64,000 bases of DNA from Nocardia fluminea (GTDB lineage: Bacteria > Actinomycetota > Actinomycetes > Mycobacteriales > Mycobacteriaceae), in contig NZ_PJMW01000002.1 in NCBI RefSeq assembly GCF_002846365.1, positions 5,332,001 through 5,396,000 on the forward strand, read 5' to 3'. The translations under genes and the position numbers were made by a program. The notes under the pieces are model-generated. The model was not told where the DNA came from, made no database searches, and saw nothing but the letters and a program-made list of their open reading frames with translations. Below are positions 1 to 8,315 of this stretch, one piece after another. Numbering within the stretch: the stretch's first letter is position 1; each line of letters opens with the position of its first letter.

Positions 1-1002
1 ATGGCCGACGCCGGCCTGTGGGCAGTCGGCATACCCGAGGACATCGGCGGTTCCGGTGGCGGACTGGTCGCGACCGCCGCGGTGATGGAACACCTGAGCC
101 GGGTGGGCACCCCACCGATGCTGTACGCGCTGACCTCGTTCGCGCGCCAGTCCATCCTGCGCAACGGCACGCCCGAGCAGATCCAGCAGTGCGTCGTGCC
201 TACGATCTCGGGCGAGCGGATGATCTCGTTCGCCGTCACCGAGCCGGACGCCGGCACCAACTCGTTCGCGATGCGTACCGCGGTGAAGCCGGTGGACGGC
301 GGTTTCGTGCTCAACGGTCAGAAGACGTTCATCTCGGGCGCCGATCAGTCCGACGTCATGCTCGTCGCCGCCAAGACCGACGGCAACAACATCTCCATGT
401 TCATCGTGCCCACCGACACGCCGGGAATCACGATGCAGCCGTTGAACATCAACTGGCACGCGCCGGAACGGCAGTTCAGCGTCTGGTTCGACAATGTCGC
501 GCTGCCGGCCGAGGCGCTGCTCGGGGCGCAGGGCCACGGGTCCTCTGGCATGTTCGACTCGATGAACGCCGAACGCGTCGTCGTCGCGGCCTGGGCTCTC
601 GGGCTCGGCTACCACGCCCTCGAGCGGGCGGTCGCCTACGCCAAGGAGCGCGCACCGTGGGGCGCGCCGATCGGCAGCTACCAGGCCGTCGCGCACCCGC
701 TGGCCAAGGCCCGCGCGCACCTGGACGCGGCCCGGGGGATGATCTACCGCGCCGCCACCGAGTTCGACGCGGGACGCAAGGCGGGCGCTGAGGCGAACAT
801 GGCCAAGTACCTCGCCTCCGAGGCCGCGGGCGCGGCAATCGACGCCGCGATGCAGACCCACGGCGGCAGTGCCTTCGACGCCGACACCGATGTGATCACC
901 CTCTGGCCGATGATCCGGTTGCTGCGCATCGCGCCGGTGAACAACGAAATGATCCTGAACTACGTCGCCGAGCGAGTGCTCGGACTGCCGAGGAGTTACT
1001 GA
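1..1002 (+). CDS. Acyl-CoA dehydrogenase, 5' end cut by window edge
   Basis: FAD-dependent acyl-CoA dehydrogenase that would introduce the alpha,beta double bond in an acyl-CoA. The frame is open from base 1 and gives 333 residues, whereas the family usually has about 380-400, so roughly 50 N-terminal residues probably lie outside the window and the ATG at base 1 is not a proven start. The FAD/substrate signature FAVTEPDAGTNS and the C-terminal helix with QTHGGS are visible. It is a paralogue of the dehydrogenase at 6885-8057, but the Glu seen there after QVHGG (GLTLEYG) is not present in the same place here. The stop overlaps the next start as TGATG, so it is translationally coupled to the MaoC-like gene. 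Substrate unknown. Confidence 0.93.
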   Translation: MADAGLWAVGIPEDIGGSGGGLVATAAVMEHLSRVGTPPMLYALTSFARQSILRNGTPEQIQQCVVPTISGERMISFAVTEPDAGTNSFAMRTAVKPVDGGFVLNGQKTFISGADQSDVMLVAAKTDGNNISMFIVPTDTPGITMQPLNINWHAPERQFSVWFDNVALPAEALLGAQGHGSSGMFDSMNAERVVVAAWALGLGYHALERAVAYAKERAPWGAPIGSYQAVAHPLAKARAHLDAARGMIYRAATEFDAGRKAGAEANMAKYLASEAAGAAIDAAMQTHGGSAFDADTDVITLWPMIRLLRIAPVNNEMILNYVAERVLGLPRSY

Positions 1003-1838
1003 TGACGAAATTCGATTCGAGCGGACTCGGAAAATGGTCGCGGGAGCGCACTTTCGCAGTCACCAGGGAGCGGCTCGCCGAGTACGCCGCGGCGACCAAC
1101 GACCCGATCACGGCGCATAAGAGCGGAGACGTGGCCAGCCCGGTATTCGCGATCGTGCCGGTTTTCGAGTCGATGCTGGAGCCGCTGTTCAACGTCGTCC
1201 CGAAAGAGTTGGCGGGGTTCGGCGTACACAGCGCGCAGGAGTTCGTGTTCCATCGCCCGATCGAACCGGGCGACACACTCGTTGCTCGCGGTCAGATGGC
1301 CGGCTTCGATGGCAAGCCGAACGGCACCCGCGGACACGTCGTGATGGAGTCCCGCACGCCGGACGGCGAGCTGGTCAACTCCCAGCACATCACGGTGTTC
1401 GTCCGCGGGGTCGACGCGGGTGAGACGATCGGCGAGCCGGCGCCGGGCCACGCGTTTCCCGAGGCGCTGAGGGGAACCGAACCGCTCGCGACGGTCTCGC
1501 AGAAGGTCGATGAGGACCAGACGTTCCGGTACTCCCCGGCGGCGGGCGATCCCATGCCGATCCACCTCGACGCCGAGTTCGCCGAGAAAATGGGACTGCC
1601 CGGCATCATCGTGCACGGCCTGTGTACCTTCGCGTTCGCGTCGTGGGCGGTGCTGACCGAAGTGGCCGACTCGGACGTGCGGCGGCTGCGCCGGTTCGCG
1701 GGCAGATTCGCCAAGCCGGTGCTTCCCGGCCAGGAACTGACCACGCGGATCTGGCAGGGCGACGGTGGCACGTTCCACTTCGAGACTTCGGTCGGTGACG
1801 ACGTCGTTGTCAAGGACGGGCTGGTCGAGCTAAGGTAG
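1002..1838 (+). CDS. MaoC-like (R)-enoyl-CoA hydratase, double hotdog
   Basis: 278 residues, the length of a two-hotdog MaoC protein (single-domain forms are about 150). The C-terminal half carries the hydratase signature D183-x4-H188 followed by GLPGIIVHG, the usual catalytic Asp/His arrangement. The N-terminal half (about 1-140) looks like the non-catalytic FAS1_DH_region/hotdog partner. Likely reaction: hydration of the 2-enoyl-CoA made by the preceding dehydrogenase. The start overlaps the upstream stop by one base (TGATG), so the two genes form one operon that may begin outside the window. Substrate unknown. Confidence 0.9.
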   Translation: MTKFDSSGLGKWSRERTFAVTRERLAEYAAATNDPITAHKSGDVASPVFAIVPVFESMLEPLFNVVPKELAGFGVHSAQEFVFHRPIEPGDTLVARGQMAGFDGKPNGTRGHVVMESRTPDGELVNSQHITVFVRGVDAGETIGEPAPGHAFPEALRGTEPLATVSQKVDEDQTFRYSPAAGDPMPIHLDAEFAEKMGLPGIIVHGLCTFAFASWAVLTEVADSDVRRLRRFAGRFAKPVLPGQELTTRIWQGDGGTFHFETSVGDDVVVKDGLVELR

Positions 1839-1841
1839 GCT

Positions 1842-1859
1842 GTACCCATCGTACGGGTT
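1842..1859 (+). promoter_or_regulatory. Degenerate copy of the window-wide operator, before TetR 1
   Basis: GTACCCATCGTACGGGTT fits the reverse form of the shared 18-bp motif in its centre (CGTACGG) but has CCC/GGG arms instead of ACCG/CGGT. It lies about 18 bp upstream of the TetR 1 start, a position suited to autoregulation. It is the weakest member of the set. Confidence 0.5.
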
Positions 1860-1877
1860 TTCCGAGACGGAGATGCA

Positions 1878-2540
1878 ATGACACAAGGTGTGAGCGCGGG
1901 GCGACGAGATCAGATCTTCGAGGTCTTCACCCGCCATGTCGCCGCCCGCGGCTACGATCACGCCAACCTGTCCGACATCGCCGGTGAGCTCGGCACGTCG
2001 AAGGGCACGATCGTTCACCACTTCGGCGTCAAGGCCCAGCTGATGCGCGAACTCGAAGAGACCTACATGCGCCGCCAGATCTCCGCGTTGCAAGCGATCT
2101 GGGTGCAGTTGACCACTCCGGCGGAACGTGTGGCATCAATGATCTACGCCTCCACTCTCCTGCACGTGGTCGACCGTGACGCGACGGTCGCCACTCAGCG
2201 CGAGGTGCTCCAGCTCGCCCAGGATCCCGAGATGCAGGATATCCGGCGTCTGCGCAGGCATTGTCAGTCCATGGTCACGGATGAGCTGAAGCGAGGCGTG
2301 GCCACTGGCGCGTTTCGTCCGGTCGACGTCGAACTGGGGACGCTGCAGATCTTCGGGTCCTTGCAGTGGATGTGGACCTGGTTCGATCCCGACGGCCCCC
2401 GTACATGGGACCAGGTCGGCGCGGCGTTCGTCGACGTGATGCTCGGCGGCCTGCTCGCCGACCGTTTCAGCCTTCCCCAACTGGTCGACAGGGAGGGCCG
2501 CGTCGTCAAAGCGGTGCGCGAAGTTTTCAGCGCCGGCTGA
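1878..2540 (+). CDS. TetR-family regulator 1 of three paralogues
   Basis: 220-residue TetR-type repressor. The N-terminal helix-turn-helix reads LSDIAGELGTSKGTIVHHFG at about residues 34-53, and the rest is the ligand-binding helical domain. The same TIVHHFG recognition helix and the C-terminal VDVMLGGLLADRF block recur in the regulators at 35285 and 58684, so the three are paralogues, with this one the most divergent. The ATG at 1878 follows GAGACGGAG at 1863-1871. A variant operator lies just upstream. Probably an acyl-CoA or lipid-derived ligand controls it, by analogy with KstR-type regulators, but no ligand can be read from the sequence. Confidence 0.92.
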   Translation: MTQGVSAGRRDQIFEVFTRHVAARGYDHANLSDIAGELGTSKGTIVHHFGVKAQLMRELEETYMRRQISALQAIWVQLTTPAERVASMIYASTLLHVVDRDATVATQREVLQLAQDPEMQDIRRLRRHCQSMVTDELKRGVATGAFRPVDVELGTLQIFGSLQWMWTWFDPDGPRTWDQVGAAFVDVMLGGLLADRFSLPQLVDREGRVVKAVREVFSAG

Positions 2541-2573
2541 ATTGATCGGACAGGGCTCTACGATGAGCCCGCA

Positions 2574-2745
2574 GAGCTGTCGGCTGCGAGCGGGACGGCC
2601 GTCTTCGTGCCGAAGTACCGACTGGCCCTGAGCACCCGTTTCCGCCGGCAGCCGACGTCGCGCTCGACGCGTACCGCGCACTCATCGCCAGTGGTGTCGC
2701 TCCCGATCGTCTTGCGCCGGCCGACGATTCGGTACGCCGCCGACG
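2574..2745 (+). pseudogene. Relic of an HSL-family esterase (alpha/beta hydrolase)
   Basis: Read from 2574 the DNA encodes ELSAASGTAVFVPKYRLA; after dropping back one base at about 2627 it continues PEHPFPPAADVALDAYRALI and then ASGVAPDRLAPADDSVRRR. This is collinear with the esterase at 57641-58618 (LSAASGMPVLVPDYRLAPE ... PDRIRLAGDSAGG). The frame break is explained by loss of one C in the GGCCCTGAG run. The nucleophile motif GDSAGG has become DDSVRR, and the regions before and after the match are missing. It is a decayed internal fragment about 170 bp long, immediately downstream of TetR 1. Confidence 0.72.
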
Positions 2746-2752
2746 CTTTCTC

Positions 2753-3060
2753 TCACTCCACCCGTGCGTCCGCAGCATGCGGGCCATCCGCGATGTCGGT
2801 GTTCGATACCGCGAGTTCGTCGAGACTCTGATACAGCCCCTGGCGACCATTCGTCAGGGGCTGTTGTTCATAGTGCCGTCTCAGATCCTCGCCGAGTCGA
2901 TACGGGTCCAGCTCGAAGTCATGTGCCGCGAACCGCTGCCGCGCACCGATCTCCTTGTTCAGGATCGTCGTCGGCGCCCGGTACGGAACCGCGAACGCCC
3001 TGGTCAATCTGATGCACCGCCCGACTTCGACACTGGACGGGTCCAGCGTGAGTAACTTTC
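2753..3060 (-). pseudogene. Possible coding relic, weak resemblance to wax ester synthase/DGAT
   Basis: The minus strand is open through most of this gap. Around 2890-3010 it reads VPYRAPTTILNKEIGARQRF followed by AAHDFELD. The APxTxLNxxIGxxRRFA pattern is reminiscent of the segment between the two halves of WS/DGAT acyltransferases. There is no convincing start codon (TTG only) or Shine-Dalgarno site, the length is far below the roughly 450-residue family size, and a terminator-like hairpin lies inside it. I treat it as a possible remnant, not a working gene. With the esterase relic it fills most of the 580-bp space between TetR 1 and the ChoD-like gene. Confidence 0.25.
2833..2864 (+). terminator. 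Rho-independent-type hairpin after TetR 1
   Basis: ACAGCCCCTG (2833-2842) pairs perfectly with CAGGGGCTGT (2855-2864) around a 12-base loop and is followed by TGTTC. It could end the TetR 1 transcript before the divergently regulated choD promoter. Confidence 0.55.
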
Positions 3061-3076
3061 CCCGTACGGACGGTCA
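3059..3076 (+). promoter_or_regulatory. Operator before the choD-like operon
   Basis: TCCCCGTACGGACGGTCA matches the shared 18-bp motif in the centre (CGTACG) and the right arm (CGGTCA); the left arm is poor. A second, one-base-shorter half-match (GGTACGTAGGTCA, 3094-3106) lies about three helical turns downstream. The AT-rich TATTGTATGCT between them (3083-3093) is a likely -10 region. Controls the gene starting at 3122. Confidence 0.7.
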
Positions 3077-3121
3077 GTTTCTATTGTATGCTCGGTACGT
3101 AGGTCAGAAAATAGGAGAAGG

Positions 3122-4816
3122 ATGAGCGCGAACCACTACGACGTGATCGTGATCGGGTCCGGATTCGGCGGGAGCGTCACCGCCCTGCGGTTGACCGAAA
3201 AGGGCTACCGAGTCGGTGTGCTCGAAGCGGGCCGCAGGTTCGCCGACGCCGAGTTCCCGCAGACGTCATGGCGGCTGCGGTCCTACCTCTGGGTGCCTCG
3301 ACTCGGGTGCTACGGCATCCTCCGAATGTCATTGCTGAAGAACACCTTCCTGGTCGCGGGAGCCGGTGTCGGCGGTGGCTCCCTTGTCTACGCGAACACC
3401 CTGTACCGGCCGCTCGAGCCCTTCTATCAGGACGAACAGTGGTCGCATATCACCGACTGGAAGGCAGAACTCGAGCCGTATCTCGATCAAGCGGAACGGA
3501 TGCTAGGGGTCGCCGAGGTACCGAGGCCGCACGAATCCGATGACATTCTTCGCAAGGTCGCCGAGGAGATGGGGCGAGCCGGCACTTACCATCCCACCCG
3601 CGTCGGCGTGCTGTTCGGCAAGCCTGGTCAATCACCCGGTGTCAAGGTTTCCGATCCCTACTTCGGTGGCGTCGGGCCCGACCGCAACACCTGTCTCGAG
3701 TGTGGTGAATGCTGCGTAGGCTGCCGTCACAACGCCAAGAACACGGTGGTCAAGAACTACCTGTATCTCGCTGAACAGGCTGGCGTGCAAGTACATCCGA
3801 TGACAACGGTCACCCGGGTCCGGCCGTTGGACGGTGGTGGCTATGCCGTTGACACCGTGCGTACAGGCGGCTTCCGCCGGGAAAGCTTCACCGCTGACCA
3901 GGTCGTGTTCGCGGCAGCCGCACTCGGCACCCAGCGGCTGCTGCACAAGATGCGCGACAACGGAGTGCTGCCCGATCTGTCCCACCGACTAGGGCACCTG
4001 ACCCGGACCAACTCCGAGGCAGTGCAGTACCCACGTTCGCTGCGCCGAGACGCCGACTTCCATCACGGCGTCGCGCTCGGCTCGTCGTTTCATCCGGACG
4101 ACGTCACCCACGTCGAGGTCGGCCGCATGGGCGGGCCGGGCAGCAACCTGCTCGGACTTACCACCACCGTGCTGGTGGATCGTGAAGAGAACCGGTCCCG
4201 GTTCGTTTCGGGGTTGCGTGAGTTGGTTCGAAACCGGCGCAAACTCTTCCGCATTCTCGACCCGCGCGGGTTTTCGGAGCAGTCCCTCGGCGTGCTCGTG
4301 ATGCAGACGACCGGGAACTCGCTGGTCACCTACACCAAGCGTGGGCTGTTCGGGCGGAGGATGACGACCCGCCCCGGACCGGGCGACCCGCCGCCGACCT
4401 GGATCCCGATCTCACACGACGTCACGCGCAGGATCGCCGAACATATGGACGGTGTGCCGAAGGGGACATGGTTCGACATGTTCGACATCCCCAGCACCGG
4501 GCACTTTCTCGGCGGCTGCCCGATCGGCGATTCCCCCGATACCGGCGTCGTCGACCCCTATCAGCGTCTCTACGGCTACCAGGGTTTGCACGTCATAGAC
4601 GGTTCGGCGATTTCGGCGAATCTCGGCGTCAACCCCTCCCTCACGATCACGGCACAGGCCGAACGCGTCATGGCGTTCTGGCCCAACAAGGGCGAACCCG
4701 ATGCCCGGCCGCCACTCGGCGCGGTTTACCGGCGAGTGCAACCTGTCGCGCCGAAGAATCCCGTCGTTCCCGTCTCGGCGCCTGCCGCCCTCCGGTTGCC
4801 GATCACACCGGTCTAG
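3122..4816 (+). CDS. choD: GMC-type FAD oxidoreductase, ChoD (cholesterol oxidase)-like
   Basis: 564 residues, close to mycobacterial ChoD (about 580). The ADP-binding Rossmann motif GSGFGGS is at residues 12-18, and the C-terminal GMC block contains IDGSAISANLGVNPSLTI. The predicted role is FAD-dependent oxidation of a sterol-like or other bulky alcohol. An odd element is a cysteine cluster at 191-201 with spacing C-x2-C-x2-C-x3-C, as in 4Fe-4S ferredoxin sites; I recall the same cluster in mycobacterial ChoD. The start is supported by TAGGAGAAGG just upstream. It is the first gene of an operon with the P450, crotonase and dehydrogenase that follow. A true cholesterol-oxidase activity is uncertain for this family. 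Confidence 0.9.
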   Translation: MSANHYDVIVIGSGFGGSVTALRLTEKGYRVGVLEAGRRFADAEFPQTSWRLRSYLWVPRLGCYGILRMSLLKNTFLVAGAGVGGGSLVYANTLYRPLEPFYQDEQWSHITDWKAELEPYLDQAERMLGVAEVPRPHESDDILRKVAEEMGRAGTYHPTRVGVLFGKPGQSPGVKVSDPYFGGVGPDRNTCLECGECCVGCRHNAKNTVVKNYLYLAEQAGVQVHPMTTVTRVRPLDGGGYAVDTVRTGGFRRESFTADQVVFAAAALGTQRLLHKMRDNGVLPDLSHRLGHLTRTNSEAVQYPRSLRRDADFHHGVALGSSFHPDDVTHVEVGRMGGPGSNLLGLTTTVLVDREENRSRFVSGLRELVRNRRKLFRILDPRGFSEQSLGVLVMQTTGNSLVTYTKRGLFGRRMTTRPGPGDPPPTWIPISHDVTRRIAEHMDGVPKGTWFDMFDIPSTGHFLGGCPIGDSPDTGVVDPYQRLYGYQGLHVIDGSAISANLGVNPSLTITAQAERVMAFWPNKGEPDARPPLGAVYRRVQPVAPKNPVVPVSAPAALRLPITPV

Positions 4817-4832
4817 TTGAAAGGATTGAAAA

Positions 4833-6065
4833 TTGAGCGAGTCGACATCCGAAGCGGTGCGGGGGGCGATCGTCGCCGACCCTGTCGCGTGGGCGGATCC
4901 AGGACAGATCGAGGACGTGTTGGCGGGCCTGCGCCGCGAGGATCCGGTCAGCTGGGTGGAAATCCCGGGCTACAACCCGTTTTGGCTGGTCACCCGCCAC
5001 GCCGACGTGATGGCAGTCGAACGTAACGCCGAGCTGTTCACCAGCGGCGAACGTGTACTGCTGCAGTCGGCGGACCAGGACGACGCGCGGCGTAACGGTC
5101 CACTGAAAAGCCTCATCGACATGGACGGCGCCGAGCACCGGACGCACCGCGCGGTGACCAACGACTGGTTCAAGCCGGGCCGCATCCGTTCCAGGGAAGA
5201 GGCGGTCACCGCGGAAGCTCGCCGTACCGTCGACGAACTGATCGAACGCGGCGGTGAGTGCGACTTCGCCGAGGTCATCGCTCAATTCCCGCTTCGGGTG
5301 GTCCTGTCGATCTTGGGCCTGCCGCCGGAGAAGTCCTCCTGGGTGCAGCAAATGACCCAGGAAGTATTCGGTGCCACTGATCCCGATATGCGGCGCGGCG
5401 GGGATCTCGGCCAGTCGTACCGCGAGACGATGCGGGAAGTGCTCACCTATTTCATGGGCCTGACGGCCGATCGGCAGAAGAACCCGAACGACGACCTCGC
5501 TTCCGTGATCGCGAACGCCGATATCGGTGAGGCCGAACGGCTTTCGTACTACGGGCTGATCGCTACCGCCGGCCATGACACCACGAGCTATTCGATCACC
5601 GGCGGCATGGCAGCCCTCCTGGAGAACCCGGATCAACTCGCCCTGCTGCGTCGCGACCCGGAAGCACTCACCGATGCGGTCGAGGAAATGCTGCGCTGGT
5701 CCTCGCCGGTCCGTGGCTTCCTTCGAACCGCCCAGCGCGACACCGAGGTCGGTGGCGTCCCGATCAAAGCCGGCCAGTCGTTGCTGCTGTCGTTCCTGTC
5801 GGCCAATCGCGACGAAGCAGCGTTCGAGGAACCGACTCGGTTCGATATCACGCGGGCCCGTAACCGCCACGTCGCGTTCGGCTTCGGCCCGCACGCCTGC
5901 CTGGGCGCTCACCTCGCCCGGCTGGAGATGAAAGTGTTCTTCACCGAATTGCTGTCCCGGATCGACGAGATCGAGCTCGCAGGCGAACCGGCGTTCGCGC
6001 AAGCGGTGATCGTCAGTGGGATCAAGCGACTTCCGGTGCGTTACAAGGAAAGGCAGACGGCATGA
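4833..6065 (+). CDS. Cytochrome P450
   Basis: 410-residue bacterial class I P450, a monooxygenase needing ferredoxin and a reductase. The I-helix oxygen-activation motif AGHDTTS lies at about 246-252 and the heme loop FGFGPHACLG has the thiolate ligand Cys356. The start is TTG at 4833, chosen because AAAGGA (4820-4825) lies 7 bases upstream and no ATG or GTG fits as well. It is 16 bp downstream of the ChoD-like gene and overlaps the next start as ATGA, so it is coexpressed. Probably hydroxylates an alkyl or isoprenoid part of the pathway substrate; the subfamily cannot be fixed by eye. Confidence 0.92.
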   Translation: MSESTSEAVRGAIVADPVAWADPGQIEDVLAGLRREDPVSWVEIPGYNPFWLVTRHADVMAVERNAELFTSGERVLLQSADQDDARRNGPLKSLIDMDGAEHRTHRAVTNDWFKPGRIRSREEAVTAEARRTVDELIERGGECDFAEVIAQFPLRVVLSILGLPPEKSSWVQQMTQEVFGATDPDMRRGGDLGQSYRETMREVLTYFMGLTADRQKNPNDDLASVIANADIGEAERLSYYGLIATAGHDTTSYSITGGMAALLENPDQLALLRRDPEALTDAVEEMLRWSSPVRGFLRTAQRDTEVGGVPIKAGQSLLLSFLSANRDEAAFEEPTRFDITRARNRHVAFGFGPHACLGAHLARLEMKVFFTELLSRIDEIELAGEPAFAQAVIVSGIKRLPVRYKERQTA

Positions 6066-6850
6066 CCGAGGAACTGGCACTGATCGAGAAGATCGGTAAC
6101 GTCGCCCTCATCACGATGAACCGCCCGCAGGCCAAGAACGCCATCAACGCCGAATTCGCCGCCGCGGTGGGCGCCGCGTTCGCGCAGGCCGAGGCCGACC
6201 CGGAGGTGCGGGTCACGGTGCTCACCGGCGCGGGCACCGCGTTCAGCGCGGGCGCCGACCTCAAGGCCGTGGCCGCGGGCGAGCCGCTGCTGCCGAAGGA
6301 GTACCACGAGAGCGGATTCGGTGGTTTCCTCCGGCTCGGCCTGCTGACCAAGCCGGTCATCGCCGCCGTCAACGGGTTCGCCCTCGGCGGCGGTACCGAG
6401 ATTGCCCTGGCCTGCGATCTCGTCGTCATCAGTGAAGCGGCCACGCTCGGTCTGCCCGAGGTCAAGCGTGGCCTGGTCGCCGCCGGCGGTGGGTTGCTGC
6501 GCCTGCCGCAGCAGATCCCGACCAAGCTCGCCATGGAGGTCGCCCTCACCGGCCTGCCGATTGACCCGGCGACCGCGCTGAGCTGGGGCCTGGTCAACCG
6601 GGTCGCGCCCGCGGACAAGGTCGTCGAGGTCGCGCTCGAGCTCGCGGCCGCCATTGCCGAGAACGCTCCGCTCGCGGTGCAGATCAGCAAGCGCGTGATC
6701 AACCGCGGGCTGGATCTGGATTCCGAAGCGCACGCCGAGCTCTGGAAGTACAACGACACCCTGGCCTACGGCAACCTCGAGAGCGAAGACGCGCGCGAGG
6801 GCGCGATGGCCTTCGTGCAGAAGCGCCCGCCGGTCTGGAAGGGCCAGTGA
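6062..6850 (+). CDS. Enoyl-CoA hydratase/isomerase (crotonase family)
   Basis: 262 residues, normal for a crotonase. The oxyanion-hole segment AGTAFSAGADLKA is at about 58-70, and both catalytic acidic positions are present: Glu in GGGTEIALACD and Glu in GLPEVKRGL. It hydrates 2-enoyl-CoA to 3-hydroxyacyl-CoA. The ATG overlaps the P450 stop as ATGA. The close paralogue at 42316-43110 shares almost all these blocks. It is placed between a P450 and an acyl-CoA dehydrogenase in the choD operon. Confidence 0.93.
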   Translation: MTEELALIEKIGNVALITMNRPQAKNAINAEFAAAVGAAFAQAEADPEVRVTVLTGAGTAFSAGADLKAVAAGEPLLPKEYHESGFGGFLRLGLLTKPVIAAVNGFALGGGTEIALACDLVVISEAATLGLPEVKRGLVAAGGGLLRLPQQIPTKLAMEVALTGLPIDPATALSWGLVNRVAPADKVVEVALELAAAIAENAPLAVQISKRVINRGLDLDSEAHAELWKYNDTLAYGNLESEDAREGAMAFVQKRPPVWKGQ

Positions 6851-6884
6851 ACGCCGCTTACATTCGAGCCGCAGGAGAACTTGC

Positions 6885-8057
6885 ATGACCCCCACCCTGA
6901 ACCTCGTTCCGACCGAGGACGAGATCGCGATCCGCGAGTCAGTCCGGGCGCTGTGCGCCAAGTTCGACGACGGCTACCCCCGGCGTAAGTTCGACGCCGG
7001 CGAGCCTGCGACGGAGCTGTGGGACGCGCTGGCCGGCGCCGGGTACACCGGCATCCTCGTCCCGCAGGAGTGGGGTGGCGGCGGTGCAGGCATGACCGAG
7101 CTCGCGATCGTGATCGAGGAAGTATTCAAGGGAACTGGCACCCTGCCCGCGGCGATGGTCGTCAGTGCCGCGGTCGCCGGTCCGCTGCTCGCCAAGCACG
7201 GCACGCAGGAGCAGAAGGAACGCTGGCTGCGCAAGATGGCCGACGGCACCTTCATGATGGCCTTCGCGATCACCGAACCCGATGCCGGTTCGAACTCGCA
7301 CGAACTGCGGACCACCCTGCGCCGCAATCCTGACGGCGGGTACCTGCTGTCAGGGCAGAAGGTCTTCATCTCGGGCGTCGAGTCCGCCGACGCGGTGCTC
7401 GTGGTCGCCCGTTTCCGTAACGACGACGGCACGCTCGGTCTGCCGACCCTGTGCGTCGTCGATGTCGATTGCGAAGGGTTCACCCGGCAGCCGATCGCGA
7501 TGCAGTTCATCGCCCCGGAACGCCAGTGGCAGCTGTTCTTCGACAACGTCCAGGTCGATGCCGATCGGCTGATCGGCGGCGAGAACGGCGGTCTCGCAGC
7601 GGTATTCGACGGCCTCAACCCCGAGCGCATCGCCGGTGCGGCGGGTTGTATCGGTATCGGCTGGCGGGCGCTCGAGAAGGCCGCTGCTTACGCCAAGGAG
7701 CGCAATGTCTGGGGTGTGCCGATCGGTCAACACCAGGGTATCGCGCACCCCCTCGCCGAAGCGAAGATCGGCCTCGAGCTGGCCGCGCTGATGACGCAGA
7801 AGGCAGCCGCACTGCAGGACGCCGGTGCCCCCGGTGCCGGTGAGACCGCCAACATCGCGAAGTACTCGGCCGCCGAGGCCGCGATCAAGGCGATCGATAC
7901 CGCAGTCCAGGTGCACGGCGGTAACGGCCTCACCTTGGAGTACGGGATTTCGGATCTGTACTGGTTCGCCCGCCTGGCCCGGATCGCCCCGGTGAGCCGC
8001 GAGATGATCCTCAACTACGTGGCGCAGCACTCCTTGAAGCTGCCGAAGTCGTACTGA
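6885..8057 (+). CDS. Acyl-CoA dehydrogenase
   Basis: 390 residues, full length for the family. The FAD/substrate motif FAITEPDAGSNS is at about 127-138 and the C-terminal QVHGGNGLTLEYG contains a Glu in a position used by some family members as the catalytic base. It performs the FAD-dependent first step of beta-oxidation. It lies 34 bp after the crotonase; CAGGAG at 6872-6877 serves the ATG. It is the last gene of the choD-P450-crotonase operon and is followed by a strong hairpin. Paralogue of the partial gene at 1-1002. Confidence 0.95.
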   Translation: MTPTLNLVPTEDEIAIRESVRALCAKFDDGYPRRKFDAGEPATELWDALAGAGYTGILVPQEWGGGGAGMTELAIVIEEVFKGTGTLPAAMVVSAAVAGPLLAKHGTQEQKERWLRKMADGTFMMAFAITEPDAGSNSHELRTTLRRNPDGGYLLSGQKVFISGVESADAVLVVARFRNDDGTLGLPTLCVVDVDCEGFTRQPIAMQFIAPERQWQLFFDNVQVDADRLIGGENGGLAAVFDGLNPERIAGAAGCIGIGWRALEKAAAYAKERNVWGVPIGQHQGIAHPLAEAKIGLELAALMTQKAAALQDAGAPGAGETANIAKYSAAEAAIKAIDTAVQVHGGNGLTLEYGISDLYWFARLARIAPVSREMILNYVAQHSLKLPKSY

Positions 8058-8066
8058 GGGGCCAAC

Positions 8067-8102
8067 GATGATTCGGGCACTGGGCACAGTGCCCGAATCA
8101 TC
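8067..8102 (+). terminator. Terminator hairpin ending the choD operon
   Basis: GATGATTCGGGCACTG (8067-8082) and CAGTGCCCGAATCATC (8087-8102) form a perfect 16-bp stem with a GGCA loop, 9 bp after the dehydrogenase stop. There is no clear U tract, as is usual in actinobacteria. The rest of 8103-8315 holds no recognisable gene or operator and is probably the fadA-fadB promoter region. Confidence 0.75.
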
Positions 8103-8315
8103 GACCTCGCCGGGGAACTGTCACGTTGCTGCCATGGCGCGGGGTGTCCACGAAACATCGGCGAGGTGCGGGAGAGGTTTCCGATCGAAGGCGTCGCCGA
8201 CGCCACTCCATACCTGTGCGCCGGTTCGGGGCGAAGATCCTCAGCCGGGGCTACTGACCCATGTCCGCTGCCCGAATCCGCGGCGGCTGGACCGACATTC
8301 CTGGAAGGCGAGTCA

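Noticed and set aside
2777..3055. A 92-codon plus-strand frame before the ChoD-like gene
   Set aside because: No ribosome site or family resemblance, it contains a terminator-like hairpin, and its end is low in coding signal.
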